A DNA stretch of 64,000 nt from Bactericera cockerelli. Taxonomy: Eukaryota; Arthropoda; Insecta; Hemiptera; Triozidae. The DNA is taken from positions 20,774,676 through 20,838,675 of the forward strand of contig CM044957.1 of the NCBI GenBank assembly GCA_024516035.1. The letters are read 5' to 3'. Position 1 is the stretch's first letter. Each line of letters starts with the position of its first letter. The translations under genes were made by a program, and so were the position numbers. Positions 32,401 to 46,853 of the stretch are shown piece after piece. The notes under the pieces were generated by a model. The model was not told the DNA's origin. It did no database searches and saw only the letters and a program-made list of their open reading frames with translations.

Positions 32401-35400
32401 TCTTTAAAAACGTGCATCGATTCAAGTGACCTCTAGACCTGTGGGAAAAACAGGGATTTGGCCATAACTCTTTAACGAAGCAAAATGCCCAACTGCAAGT
32501 TTCGCTCATATGATAGTCCACAGTGGGCTTAACCTACCCTCAAAATATTTGCATCTGTATACGGGACACCCTGTATACTATCAATGCATATGATGAGTAA
32601 AAGAATAACTAGGATATGTAAACTTACTCTAATTGTATGAGGTTAGCTTCGAGTATCTTGTCGTTGGATTTTAACTCATTAGATTCATTTCCTGAAGGGG
32701 AGCATGCGGGGATAAGTTCTTCATCATCAGGTTTGGGGTGCATCAGTGTAAATGGAAGTTCTGCCACCAAGTCTCTAAAAGAAAAGAAAACACAAACTTC
32801 TGAAGAAAATATAATATGTTGGAAAATGAAGGAAACTTTCATAATCGCAGCTAACATTGGCCTAGCCCTAGGGTATACTTTCTTACTGATACTTACTTAA
32901 TTACTTACTTGTCGGACACGGCAAGTAAGGAAGTAATACTTGGCCACGGGTGCTCAAAAGTATTTGGTATAACCAGCTTACTATAACACAAGCTATGTAA
33001 TTGTGGGTTCAAAAGAAGATAGTGGATGTAATACTATTGTTTTATTCACAGAGTACATAAGATAAGTCAGCTATTAATCTGAGCGCACTGCAGTGCGCCA
33101 GGGCAAGTTCCAGCAAGCACGGCAGTGTATCTTTACACGAACCGATTCACTCGGTTTTTCACACCATCATATCTTCGGTTCAATTGATCAGAGATATGAA
33201 ATTTGAAACAAATATTGTCCAAATATCTTTTAAAAAACATTGAAAATTTCAAGAGTCTATGCAAAAAAAAATTCAGAGGAAAATAATTTTGAAATTTGCA
33301 ATTTTGTCACTGACTGACTGACATATCATCAAAATTATGAGGCACTTCCCGACTACCTAGAAAGCTGAAATGTTGCATGATGGTAGGGTTTATTGTAAAA
33401 GTAGGTACAGGGAAAAATCTAAAAAACCAAACTTTCGCACTAATTCTGTTGTTAAACGGTGTTATTTTAGGGAGGAAGTATACTCGATTATGCATATAAA
33501 TTATGAGGCATTTTCCGACTACTTACAAAGGTGAAATTTTGCATGATGGTAGGGTTTATTGTAAAAATACAGGGAAAAATCTGAAAACTGGAACTTTCGC
33601 ACTAAGCATCCTGTTAATCGGTATTGTTTCAGGGAGGAAGTATACTCGACTATGGATCTAAATTATGATGGTCCGCTTGTTGTGATGGTTATATTGTCTT
33701 TTGTATGCATATACTAGTCGTAATATTCCGATGGCATAAAACTGGCCAAGTTAGAAGATAGGCCAAGTCTAGGTAGGAAATGGTACAGTATAATGAGATA
33801 TTGGTTAGCTATCCTAAAAGAAAACAAAATTTGCGATTCAACAACATTCTTTTGAAAAACCTAGCTCTAATAATTTGGTTGTGGTGATTTTTTGGAAATT
33901 AGAAAATCCTTAAAGTATCCATAGGAGGTACCTCGACCCTACTACACAAAGAAGTATGTTCATTAGTTCATTACTTACCCTCCCAGAGCTCCAAGACACA
34001 GTTTTACTTTGACTTTGTACTGCACTATAATGCCCAAACTTTCCCTAGCCATGGGATCTTTGATTCTGAAAATATGAAAAATAAAATAAAAATAAAAGCA
34101 GGGCCGGATTTACTTAAAATAATGTGAAAAATTCTAAAACCCGCGTGCAGTCCTAGTGTCCGGCCCTGTTTTCAAGGGTATCTTTTTTGAGCTGGAGAAG
34201 GAGCTGAAGGAGGCGGATCTGGTTTTACTGCGTCAAATTTCGAACCGAACGATAAAGAGTTAGATAAGGAAATAAACAGTAGGAAGAAAACAAAAGCTGA
34301 AACGTCCCGGTCTGGCAGGTCGACATGGATGCAAAACCGGAAGAGGTAAGACAGGCGGTAATAAAGGTCAGCGAAGCAATTTCCATCTTGGCCAAAACAG
34401 TTCCTCCCTTCCTTTGTCTGTGACGATCACAACTCTATTATCTTTCGTAACTTTGATTATACTGATGGCCTTAATATTCAACCCGATTTCATGAGGATGC
34501 ACCAGTGCTCTGATATTTCTAAGTGCAAACATTGTTTGGTATTGCAACCACCTCCGTAGAATTTTCCTTCGTATCCATCGAGGAATAACCTCCTCCTCTA
34601 GGATCACTCTTAGCAACAAAGAAATCAATTTTTACATCTTCCTCCGCAAATACAACCTCCAGGTGCTTCCATATCGACACTCTCAAGTCGGGGGCACTCA
34701 CCGCAACTGCCACTTTAGTTATTCCTCTAGACCCCACCCTAAAATTTTCAAGTATCTTTCTGAGGTCCTATTCATCATTTGTTTCAGCTACACAAACTCT
34801 TCTTTCCGTTGTTCCTTTATTTGTGGTCATCTTATTTTCAAAGTATTGAACTGTGCCTCCAACTTCCGCTGTTTCCTCGAGAACGTCTCCAATCTCTGGA
34901 TATCTAGTTCACAAAGTAAAAACAAGGCACCTTCTTCTATGTTTAGCGGATTCCCATGTTCCAATTTTATTTTTTTCGAAAACGTCCTCTGGCCATTTTC
35001 TATTTATGAACTCTACAAATTTGTCCCCTTCTAGTGTGCCCGCTATTTTTATATTTTCTTTCATAACCTTCATTTCCTCCTCTACCATCTCTTTTTCCTT
35101 TGAACATTTCCGGCAAAAATATTTTTTCTCACTCACAAGCACTGGTCTGTTAACTTCACTACTCTCCAACGGGGGCTCATTCTAATTCCGAGAATTTTTT
35201 AATATTAGAAATCGTAAGCATTATGTTTGTTCTTGTAAAAAAAACATATTTTTTGCTCCGATTTCGATTTTTTTTTTCTTCATATTTTTGGACGTTTCAT
35301 AACCTTATGAACAACTTTGGTTTTGTGTGTCTGTCTGTGGTCTGTCTTTTAAATACATTCCTTGTAACGCGCAAATCTCAGAAACTTCTGAACGGAAACT

Positions 35401-38400
35401 TCTAATGTATTCACCTACTGTTTATTTCCTCATCTAACTCTTAATCGTTCGGTTCGAAATTTGATGCAGTAAAACCAGATCCGCCTCCTTCAGCTCCTCA
35501 ACCTGCATTTTGGAAAAAATACAAGACAGATAAATTTTAACACTAGAAAATAAGAGACATAGTTTTTTTATCTTCTTCTATTTGGCTTATTCGTTTTTTC
35601 TTCTTGTTTTTGATACTTAATTTTGATTTTGATACTTAATTAAGCTATCGGAAATATTGTGTATTTTTTTTGTGAAAAAAAATTGGCTCCGATTTCAATT
35701 TTTTTATTTTTTTTTCATATTTTTGAATGAAATATGATTTAGCTCTGATATATTTAAGAAAATCCAAAAAAATTCACAAAAATAAGGCCTAGGACTTGTT
35801 GATACAGAATTTTTTGTAGAATGTAGGAAAAACGGTAAAAATATTTTGAAGAAAATCGGTTTAGCGGTTTTGGAGATACAAGTGGTTTAGTATAAAATCT
35901 CAAAATTGCCACGTGTATACAATGTGAACCAATCACGAGGAAGTATTGTGTCCATAATTCGCAGTGTATTTTTTATTCACTTTTACCCATTGACATTTAT
36001 TTTCATTTTACTTTCACATTTTATATTTACATTTATTTGTGTATTTTTTCTCATTTATTTTTTTCTCTTCATCATTCATTATTTAGCCTTTTTTTAGTTT
36101 TTTTTTATATAAACACCTATACATTTTGGACGAAAAAGTGCAAAAACAAAGTATTCAACTTGAAAAATAAATATCAAATTCGTAATCAGCACCTCAAAAA
36201 GAAGATATATTATCTTGTTCACACAAATACACACGCACACATGGACCAATGTCTGAAACTTTGGATTTAGGCTCTGGGGACCCTAAAACGTGTTTTGGCA
36301 GTGAAAATCGAAAATTTTGGGTGATTCAATTACTTTTCTTTCTATAATATAAGGAAAGTCAATTTTTTATTATTATAGACTGATTGGAGTTCCATTAGAG
36401 AAGCACCAATTATCACATCGGGCTCTATTTCGATCGATTGTGATCAGTTGATTCTAATTCTGATTTGAAGTAGTAAAAACGGGGGGTTTACCCTCCATTC
36501 GCTGGGAGTCGTACCAGCTATCCACAGAATTTTTGTCCAAGTCTGCCCCAACAGGTATCGAACTTGGGATCTCTGGCCTACGGGCAATAGTCACAACCAT
36601 TACGCCACAGAGACTGGTTCAATGGAAAAATGGTATCAAAAATGCATGAAAATTTTCATTTGTACAAATGAAAAATATGTGTCCAACAAATTCTAAATAC
36701 AATTAATTTCTTATGAAAAATGACCAGAACCTATGAAATAAAATGTATTAGAAACAGTGTATGTAGTTCTATTTAAGATTCCAATGTTGACCCCCCTGGG
36801 GCCATCCCTGGTAATGATAAGGAAACAAACCCCAGTAGAAAATGTTTCCGCTTTAATATGATGGTACACGTGTTTTAGAATTTCATCCGTTGTCTACATA
36901 TTTCGAGTTTCGAGAGGCTCCTTTTTTTTGGCGCACTCTGTATGTACATAAAGGCTACTTCAAAAAAGAACCAAACACTTATCGAAATTATTTTACACTT
37001 CAACGCAGGAAGGCAGACCAAGAACAAACTGAGTGACACGGATACATGCATAGATTACTGTGCATAAAGAAACACAGAGTATGATAAATTAATATAAAGG
37101 ACAAACCTAAAATGTGATACACAAAGAAAACAAGAATGGAGAAATTATGTAATAGAAGGAAAGTAATGAAATAATTAGATAAAATGAGCACGGTGAGAGA
37201 CAGGGGAAAGATTTGGCAAAGCTTCGCATGAGAGAGAGGAAGAGTTACATAAGAAGAAAATATAAAAAGAGATAGACTTAGAGAAGACGAGATAGAGATA
37301 GAGCGTGAAACTCACAGCGTGCTGGACGCCAGGTTAGTGTCTTCATCCTTGAGTTGTCCATCAAGCGCCAGGCCCCACTTGTCCTTATTGTTGGCAAGCA
37401 GGGGGGTTAGAACGCACACTTTGGACAGGGTAAACCCAGGCCCAATCGGACAACCCTCTCTGTGAGACGCGCAGAAAGGGAGAAGATCGGGGAAAGTAAA
37501 AAGAACAGTGTTAGTTTAGAAAAAAATGAATGGTCCTTCGGGACCGGATAAGTCAGGCGCACTCACATGGTTGACGAGGCGAGGTTTGTGTCCTCGTCCT
37601 TGAGTTGCCCATCCAGCGCGAGGCCGCGCTTCAGCTTGTTACAGTCCAGAGTGGGCTTGAGCGCGAACACTTTGCTGAGCGTGAACCCGGGGCTCACGGG
37701 ACAGCCCGCCCTAGAAAGTACAGTACGTCACACATACACAGAGAGGGAGAAGGGGTTATCATACACTAGGTGGAGTGCGCTATCATTCTAGGGTAGGGGG
37801 ATAACGAAGAGGACAGTAATAATATAGAAAACTAAATTATTTTAAAATAATTCCTTAGGTACGTTTTAGATAAATATAAAACTCGTTATTTATGACTTAC
37901 TAGCGCGCTGCTCCCGCTTCGCCAAGCCATCACACACACACACACCACAAATACATCACAAACACACACACCACCCATACATCACACACCACAGATACAT
38001 CACAAACACACACATCACACACCACCCATACATAGGGTGACCAGATTTTTTTGGGAGGCTTTCTGGTGTGAAAAGTTATAAATAGTCTATTTAACAGTGT
38101 AGACTAGCTCCCATGGCTTAATGGACAAAGAGACAGCGCGGCACCTACGAAAAGCAATAGTCCAGTCAACGGGTATTCAAAAGTGACAGTTTCAATAAAG
38201 AAAATATAGTTTTTCAACTGTTCTATATGTATTTTGACTCGCTGATTCTGAATCTGAAGTTTGCGACCGAAATTTCGGTGAACTAACTCTAGGACCCGTC
38301 AAAAAGCGGCGCTATTTGGGTCGCAGTGTTAATTGTAGGGGTTTCACTGAAAAAACCTGCAACCCAGTCAGATGACAATAATAATGATAATACATAATTC

Positions 38401-41400
38401 TGAGTCCATGGTGTTTTCATCCACGGGCCATTTCTTAACGTTTCTTCTCACAGAATGCTAAGAATGGTATAAGAAAGTAATTTAGCCCTGAAAATTTCAA
38501 TATTGTACTATTTCATCTGCTCAAATAACAATAGAGATGTTGTGTTTTGTTAAGCTGGCTCATAGCTTGCCCGATGGTTTTAGCTTAGGTTTGCTAGAGT
38601 GAAAATTAGTGCAGGGTTAGGCTTAACCATCTGCACTAATTTTCACTCTGGCAAACCTAATCTAAGATTATAACCCAACCATCCTACCCAACAAACTTTT
38701 GTCACAGTTCTAATGTGTAATATGTCACCTCGTTAACATTACCTAACTCTACCTAACTAAAAAGTTTCCATCTTGAGCCGTTAAAAAAATAAAAATCCCA
38801 TCCGGGACTTTTAGTTCACTTTGTATTACTTCTGTGGCGTAACGGAGCTGTGGCCACCTTTCGTGCCGGAAAATTTCATTTTTGAATACCTATCGATCAG
38901 CTTATAAAATCCAAGGGTCGACTAAAAACTACTAATCCTGTTTCATAAAATTATACTCTATTCAGAAGATACAATAAAGTGTACAATCTACATATAATAT
39001 GTAATTGGAATTCAATACAACTATAATCTAGACTCATTTTTACAAAATACACATTGATGTAGATGTACATGACATGTTGTCTATACACTTAATTAACTTA
39101 CTCGCTCTCTGTCTCAGCAACGGTACATTTGTACTGGGCAGTTGAAAATAAACAGATGTCTGCAAACTGCCTCACTGGAAATACATAAAACGTTATGAAC
39201 AAAATAATTAATAATTACTATCAACGAGAAAATTATGGCGCTCAATGTTAAGGAAAAAATAATCTATTGATATTCACATTTACCACAAAAATATAAATTA
39301 TTTTAAAAAATCTCTAAGCCGCACCTTTAGTAGAGCTCTATTTCACGAAAATGGTTTATTGAGTACTTCAACCGTTAGTGACAGATGCTATTTTTTTATT
39401 TATTTATTACAATTACTTCATTTCTACTGCCGGCTAAGGACTAGAGACCTTTTTTGCTATCAGTTTACACAAATTCTCATTTATTGATTATACAAGGTGA
39501 TTCAGCATACTTGGGACAGAATGGTAGGTAGGTGAGGTCACATGGAACAATGTTAACGAAATACAATATTGCTGTAAACGCACTAGAAAACCTATCGAGT
39601 GGGGTATTGAATTATGAAAGATGACACTTGCGTGGATCTAAAAAATACACTAGTAGGTTACACTTTCACTTTTCATTAAACTTTATTAAATAGAGGAGCG
39701 TCTTAACAATCGACTGATCAACTCGAGAAGAAGCAGATGAAGAAAAATAATACGAATTGGGCTTACTGCTGGAATAATGGGACTCATTAGTCCCTTTATT
39801 ATTTCTGCTGATTTTAACAAATCTTAAATGAAACCCCTGTGATGTATTAGAATTTTAAACAAACCAACAGAATTTCTCTCTAATAACTAGCAACATTTCA
39901 CCCCCTCTTTAATAGCTGTCCAGAAAACGTCAGCTAGACCTGCCGCACCCTGTACTTAGATCAGCAACTTTTTTTCTTCTTAATTACAATAATATTAGTA
40001 TACTTATCTACATAATATTAATATGAGGGGAATAGAATGTGGTGTAAATGTAAAAACGTACATACCTAAAATACATACAAGATAGAAGGCATAAAAAAAA
40101 AACACTGCCAATTATGGACAAAATACTTCCTCGTGATTGTTTCACATTGTGTACACGTGCGAATTTTGAGTTTATACTAAATTACTTGTATCTCCAAAAC
40201 GGCTCAACCGATTTTCTTCAAATTTGTTTTATATGATAGAAAATTGTTTTTTCTACATTCTAGATTCTACAGAAAATTCTGTACCGGCAAGTCGTGGTTC
40301 TTATTTTTTGACTTTATTGTCCAAAATTTCGGATTTTCTTAAATATCAGAGTCAAATTAAAATTAATTAAAAAGAAAATATAAAAAGCCTGTGTAAAACA
40401 ATAATATGCATATACATACAAAATTTCATCAAAATTGGGTGTACCGTTCACGAGATATAAGCATTTAAGTAAAAAGTTAGTGGTCAGGCGCATGGTCTCT
40501 TTCACCCAGAGCCGCTAGTACGAATTCGATGAATTTAAAATGGGACCATCTACAGAATGTCTCCTAGATGTGTACAAAATTTCATCAAAATCGGTCGAGT
40601 AGTTTCGGAGATTTGCGCGTTACAAGGAATCGTTTTAACAGACCGACAGACAGACCGACAGACGGACACAAAACCAAATTTGCTCAGGAGGTTATGAAAC
40701 GTCCAGAAATATGAAAAAAATTGAAATCGGAGCAAAAAAATATTTTTTTTTACAAAAACGAACACAATACTTCCGATTTCTAATATTAGAAATTTCTCGG
40801 AAGTAAAATAATATTTTTCACTGAACTTAATTAGTAATTTTAAAAGCAATATTTGTATATTAAAATATTGTGGCCATTTTACTGTTAAATAATAAAAGAG
40901 TTCAAGATTCCGACTTTTTTCAACATTTCACAATGGTAATTGACTTGGAAAAAAAACTGACAATCTCTATATAGATATAAAAAAATAGCTTACCAGAAAC
41001 TTTGATTTTCTTGACCGTCCTATTTGAATTATTAGCTACATGAACGTTCACAGCAATGCTTTCTCCGTGGTAATACAGCTGAAATCCAACAGATTTACCA
41101 AATGGTTATAGTAGAGCTTTTTAAAACGAAAGAAAAACTTTAGACGCAGTATTTGTACCGATAACTAGGACAATCCCAAAAGGTGAGTTATTTTAAAAGA
41201 TAGTCAAATACCTCGGAAACTACAAAATATAGAAAAAAAAAACTGTTAAGATTTCTCAGGGAACCTCCTCAATCAAGGTTATTGGAAGAGAATGCCGTAG
41301 GCATTAACACTACCATTTGGCTTTTGGACAATTGTGTCTGTCTGTTCGGCAAAAACTCTCAATCGGATTTTTCTAATTTGTTGACATTTTGTATACATGT

Positions 41401-43753
41401 TTATTGGGGTCCTAGAATTTTACCCATAGTTTTTGGGCCGAAATAGGCCACTCAGGGCCGCATGGGGGCCGTTTCGGTGAAAATTGGGAATGATCTTTCT
41501 ATTTTTATTGAACAAAACAAAGCTCTTAAAATTTTGTAGAGTGATTGAAAATTATATTTCATGATCAGTTACAAAATTTCGTGACATTTGAGGCCAAGGG
41601 AGCCGCATTGTGGTCAAAAAGGACCAAAAAGATGTGAAACCTTTCTGTGAGTGTGGATTTTTTTCCATCTTAGATATGTCGCACTCATAGTCTAAGATGA
41701 AAAAATCTCAAAGTTCCAAAAGGTTGTGAAATTGGGTGTTACAAATATTACTAGAATGATTTTTTAACTAAAATTTTTGTTTAAATTTCAAAAATATCAT
41801 AAAATATAAGGGGGACATTTAAATTTCTAAAGTTGACCTTGAAAAAACCTTTAAGGGGTCATCCAAGAAACTTCTCAAGGTCATCATTAAGTGTCCCCTT
41901 TAGAGCTATGAAAATGATCCTTGGACATTTTTTTATGGTCAGTAGTTTTCGAGATATTTTATAGTCTTGGTTATAATGGGACACCCTGTATAGTGTTAGC
42001 TCCCTATAATAAATGCTAATAAGACAAGTGTATTTTTATTCTTTATTTGGCTCAAAATTATCATGACAAGTACCTAGTAAATAATTCTGTGCTGTTTATG
42101 AGTATGTACATTTCTACTGAAGAAGAAATTTTGTATCAAGTAACATTTAGGGCCGAATAATGAAACAGGATTTTTTATGAACATTTATTTAAAGAGAGGA
42201 CTGAACACACAAGTGTCCTTGCCCTAGGATTAGTTAACAACTTGACAACAACTGTAGAGGACATATCTAAGATGGGCTTTGTAGCTGTAGCAAGACCCCG
42301 TGGCGTAACGGTTGTGACGACTGTCCGTAGTCCAGAGACCCTGAGAGATTCACATAGAAAATTCTGTTCCCTAGTTTCAAAATTTCATAATAACTCACAA
42401 AAATATAAACAAACACAGATTTATACATCGATTTCTACGCGGACTGCACAGATGTTAGTAGTATATTCCCTCTGTGGGATTAATCTCACTGAGGAAAATC
42501 TTGTTTTAAGATACCTATTGGTCAGCTGATAACATCTAGGGTTTGGCTTAGTTTTACTAATCCTGTTTCATAATACGGCCATTGGTAAATTTCCAGAGTT
42601 TATTTTAATATGAAATGGATTTATCTACTAAAAATCCAATGATTTACATACCTCTTTATCTAGGGACGCCTCCAAATGCAACTTGTTGGGACTCATCATG
42701 AATTCCTTGCTAACTTCTACGGAAGGCTGTTCTCCTTGCTTACTTGGAGCATACATGATTTTTCTTATTGCTAGCCTCACTGAATTTCTAGCGAGAGAAC
42801 ATGGAATAGTATAAGGATAAAATTGAACAAGAAATATGCCTATGAAATGAACTTGAGGTTTTTCTTTGGAATGAGCTGTTATGATCCGTACTTCATTGAA
42901 ACCTATGGATTGATCAAGCGAAACAGTCGTTTGCTATCACATGATAGTTTAAGAGAATATCTACAGGGTGGTCCATGCGACAATATTAGTTTAAACACCA
43001 TAACTTTTTAATATCATTAAAAATTGAAGTTTTTTTTGCACATTTAGTTTTTTTATTCAATTTTACGTCTCTTTGACTGCCAATATACAGGGTGTTACAA
43101 AAAAATTATATCTCACCCTGTACACTTTAGTTTTGTTTTTCGATATGACTAACGAAAAATATGTAAAATTAGGCGAGAATTATTAATCCCAAATAAAAAA
43201 TTAAAAAAAAACTCGGTTAAAAAAAAAATCAAGTCATTATTTCACTTGTGAACCGCCCTGTATAAAAAATGTTGATGCCAATTAAAAGTGCGTGTATTCA
43301 TTACACAAACACTCTTTATTCTTGTTATCGAAAAAATTAAACGAACTTGAGTTATTCGAGATTTAGAAAAAAAATGGTCGAAAAAAACCTCCCTGTATGT
43401 AAATTTTTTGTTTAAAAAAGTACTCAGGAACCATTTAGAAGTAAAATTATCAAATAAAATTCAGGTCGATCCATTTAAAAATCGAAAGTTGACACCTCAA
43501 TTTCTGACTTTTGAACCACCCTGTATAAAAAAAAATTCATGGCTGGAACTGCATAATTAGGACATAGGACATGTACTCTAGATTTTTTATTTTTCAAAAA
43601 CTCTTTCAGGGGCCGAGTAATTTGAGGTGTCCAACTTTGGTGGGATTTCAGGACACCCTGTATGTGTGTGTGCGTATATATGTGTGTTTGTGGATGATGT
43701 GTGTGTGCATATGTGTGGGTTATGCATGTGTGTGTATGTGTACGTGCATTGTG

Positions 43754-43792
<39 letters not shown>

Positions 43793-46700
43793 ATATGTGT
43801 GTGTGTGTGTGCATATGAGTGTGTGTGTGTGCATATGTGTGTATGTGTATCTGCATATATGTGGTTTGGCTATGCGGGGTGCAACCCGCTAGTAACGAAA
43901 TATGTATGAAAGGATGTTTAACACTAACACCCGTATTTATGAACAGCGAATTTTGTCTGAGCAATGTCTCAAGCAAGGCATTGGCCAATAATATTAGAGG
44001 AAATCATGCCTAAGACCATGCTCAGACGGCGTTTTCTGTTTATAAATACGGCTGAAAGACTTGGGCTATGAGCAGGCTTACCTCTTGTGTATTTTATCTT
44101 CAGCTGTATCTCCCACAAAAGCCTTCAGTTCGTAGTCAACTCCGCAGGGTTTGCCTGTGTCCCCAGGGGCGGGCTGTAGTGTGACTGAGGCGGGGCAGGA
44201 CGGAGGTAGCTCGAAGAAAAAAGGAAAAGCGTTCGGACCCAGCTTCTTCATTAGCCGCTCCTTAAGCAAACAATTTTTTACAATGTAAGCATATAGTGTG
44301 GGATTGGTTAGAAAAAGTAATTGGTCTTTGTTTGTGCCTTTACACATTGGTAATTTATGTTGAGGTAATGATTTTTAGTTTTTGTAAATGAAAAGAGCAG
44401 CTTCCCTTACTCAGGATCATACAGTCTTACATGATAGTTAAAATTGAAGGGAATGCTGCTTCTATTTTGATTATGATACTTACTTGTAGCCTGGTCAATG
44501 GTTTGTTTGTGGTTGGGGTATTAAGAGGTGGAAATATTTGGTCGGATGTCACGAAGAGTTCTTTACGGAATGTTAAGCCCAGAACGTCTAAGTCCTCTCT
44601 GCCGTAGCGGAATGCTGCCAGAACATGACCAAAAACCTTCCTGTCCTTTAGATAGTCTGAGTCAATGAGGACCACACCATCTGAAATAGAACAGTTATGT
44701 TTTTTGTGAAATAGTTAATGCCCACTGGCAACTTAAGTTGCCAAGGCTATCTAAAAGATAATTAATATTGACACATCAGCAGGTGTAGATGGTGTGTTGG
44801 TACGTGCTGTAAAATTTGAAGGTGTTTCTCAAGTTTTAGTTTAAATATTTAATCGTCTACTAGAACTGGGAACATTGGCAAAATGTTGGAAAATGGGCAG
44901 AACCATTATAAAAATTATAGTATACATGCCACAAAAAAATTAAATTAAAGGAACAATGGTGAACAATTTTAATCGGGTGAAAAATTAAATATAAGAAATG
45001 TAAAAAATGAAGAAGAAAAAGCAGCAAAATATGTTCAAACATCATTTGCATGTCTCATCATTCGGTTGAGAGGGGCATAGTAGGTGTATTTGGTTGCGCA
45101 TTTGTTTACAGAAAACGTTTTTTTACCTCTCAAACGGCGATGACAATCAAGTGTGACAAGTCCAATAACTTGGGACTGTCTACTTTACCATTGCACAATT
45201 TGATGAAAAAATTGTCCTCTGCTGCTAGTCTGCGATTCTGAAGACTGGAAAACTCATAAGAAGAATGAGGAAAACGATACCGAAAGTAAGACAAGAACTT
45301 TTTTGAACACGTTCAAGGATAGATATATGAGTTTCGTAGAAGGGAGACCAGATAAAACAGAAATACTCGAGGATCGATCTGTTGAGGGCTTTACAGAGTA
45401 TGCTGAAAGCTTCAGAAGATATATGTTTAGTTTCTCACAACATAACCCAGCAACTGCTGACAGCGCATTGCTAGATTATTAATATGAGAGGAGAAACTCA
45501 ATTTTTCATCACAAAGAATGACCAAATCTTTGATTTCCTGAATATTTGACAAGGAAGTAGATTCGATGGAATAGGTGAAATCGAAGAGGTTGTTATTACG
45601 AGAGAAAACCATTACTGAACATTTATGAAGAGATAGTTGTAAACCATTAGCTGATAGCCATTGGTGGAAACTATTCAAATCATATTGAAGAAGAAGGCAG
45701 TCATCAACTGACCGAATGGCTTTATACAGTTTGACATCATCAGAAAACATGAGCAGCATCGAAAAACCAATGAATTTCGGTAAATCATTAAAGAAGAGGC
45801 TGAACAATAGAGGACCAATATGGCTACCTTGACTAACTCCAGAAAGAACTTTTATAGGATTTGAAAGAGTTTCGCCAGTTTGAACGGCATTCAAATTGAA
45901 AATGTCCTAAAAACAAAAGCTTTTTACTCTATTTATGAGTAACTTTCGATGGATTTTGATGTAAATGTGCCCTGATTTTATGCTACCTTTTATGATAACT
46001 ATTTTGCATACCCCCTTTTCACTGTCTTCTCTTCTCTTCCTTTTTTGCATTTTATGTTTTTTTTTTTTTTTTTTTTTTACTTTTGCTTGTATTATTACCT
46101 TGACTTGTGTTCCAACTTTTATGTTGAATGAACACCAAATAAAACATTATCATCTTATCTTACTAACCTATGGGATCCACATGAGTAACATGATCAACAA
46201 AGTCACGTTTAGCTAGGTACACAGTGATCTGAAAAAAAAAAACAAACAAATAATGAATATAATATAGATGGAACGTTGTAGCAATTAGAGATTTGTAAAC
46301 CGAGAGGCACCGCAAATTTCCCTCTATGGTATTCTTACTCGGCGCCAAAGGAGAGGTTCATATGACATCCTACATCTCGTTACCTGTACAAGAGTACCTT
46401 GCAATTTTTATTTGTATGTATGTCCAATATTATACAATTAGAATATTATTTAGAAACCATGTAAAAAAGGCAAAAAGATTGCGAAATAAAATATACAAGG
46501 CTTCCATAAAGTCTTAGCTAGGCCTGGTTTTCTCGGAAACGACTCAAAATGTCAAAATATCAAAAATTGGTTTGGAATATAAGTAGTTGTAAATTAGTTT
46601 CTAAGGCAACATGTTGATATGTTGCCAGGGATACTACAGTAATGACTTTCTCTCCCCCAACATTTCCTCATTGGCTAGACATTGTTATAAAAATATTTAT

Positions 46701-46811
46701 CCTAAGGAAAACTTGACATCTCAATCTAACTTTACTTTTTTGACACTTACCTTTCCATTTGGAGAACTCTTCTTGAAAACCCTGCAATCACAAATCAGAT
46801 TATTCACTATT

Positions 46812-46853
<42 letters not shown>

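Noticed and set aside
32637..32900. Plus-strand 87-aa frame
   Set aside because: It is antisense to the arrestin exon 32628-32774.
37316..37459. Exon B as a dead duplicate
   Set aside because: It has intact splice sites, the same phase and length as exon A, no stop, and conserved arrestin residues, so a functional alternative exon is the better reading.
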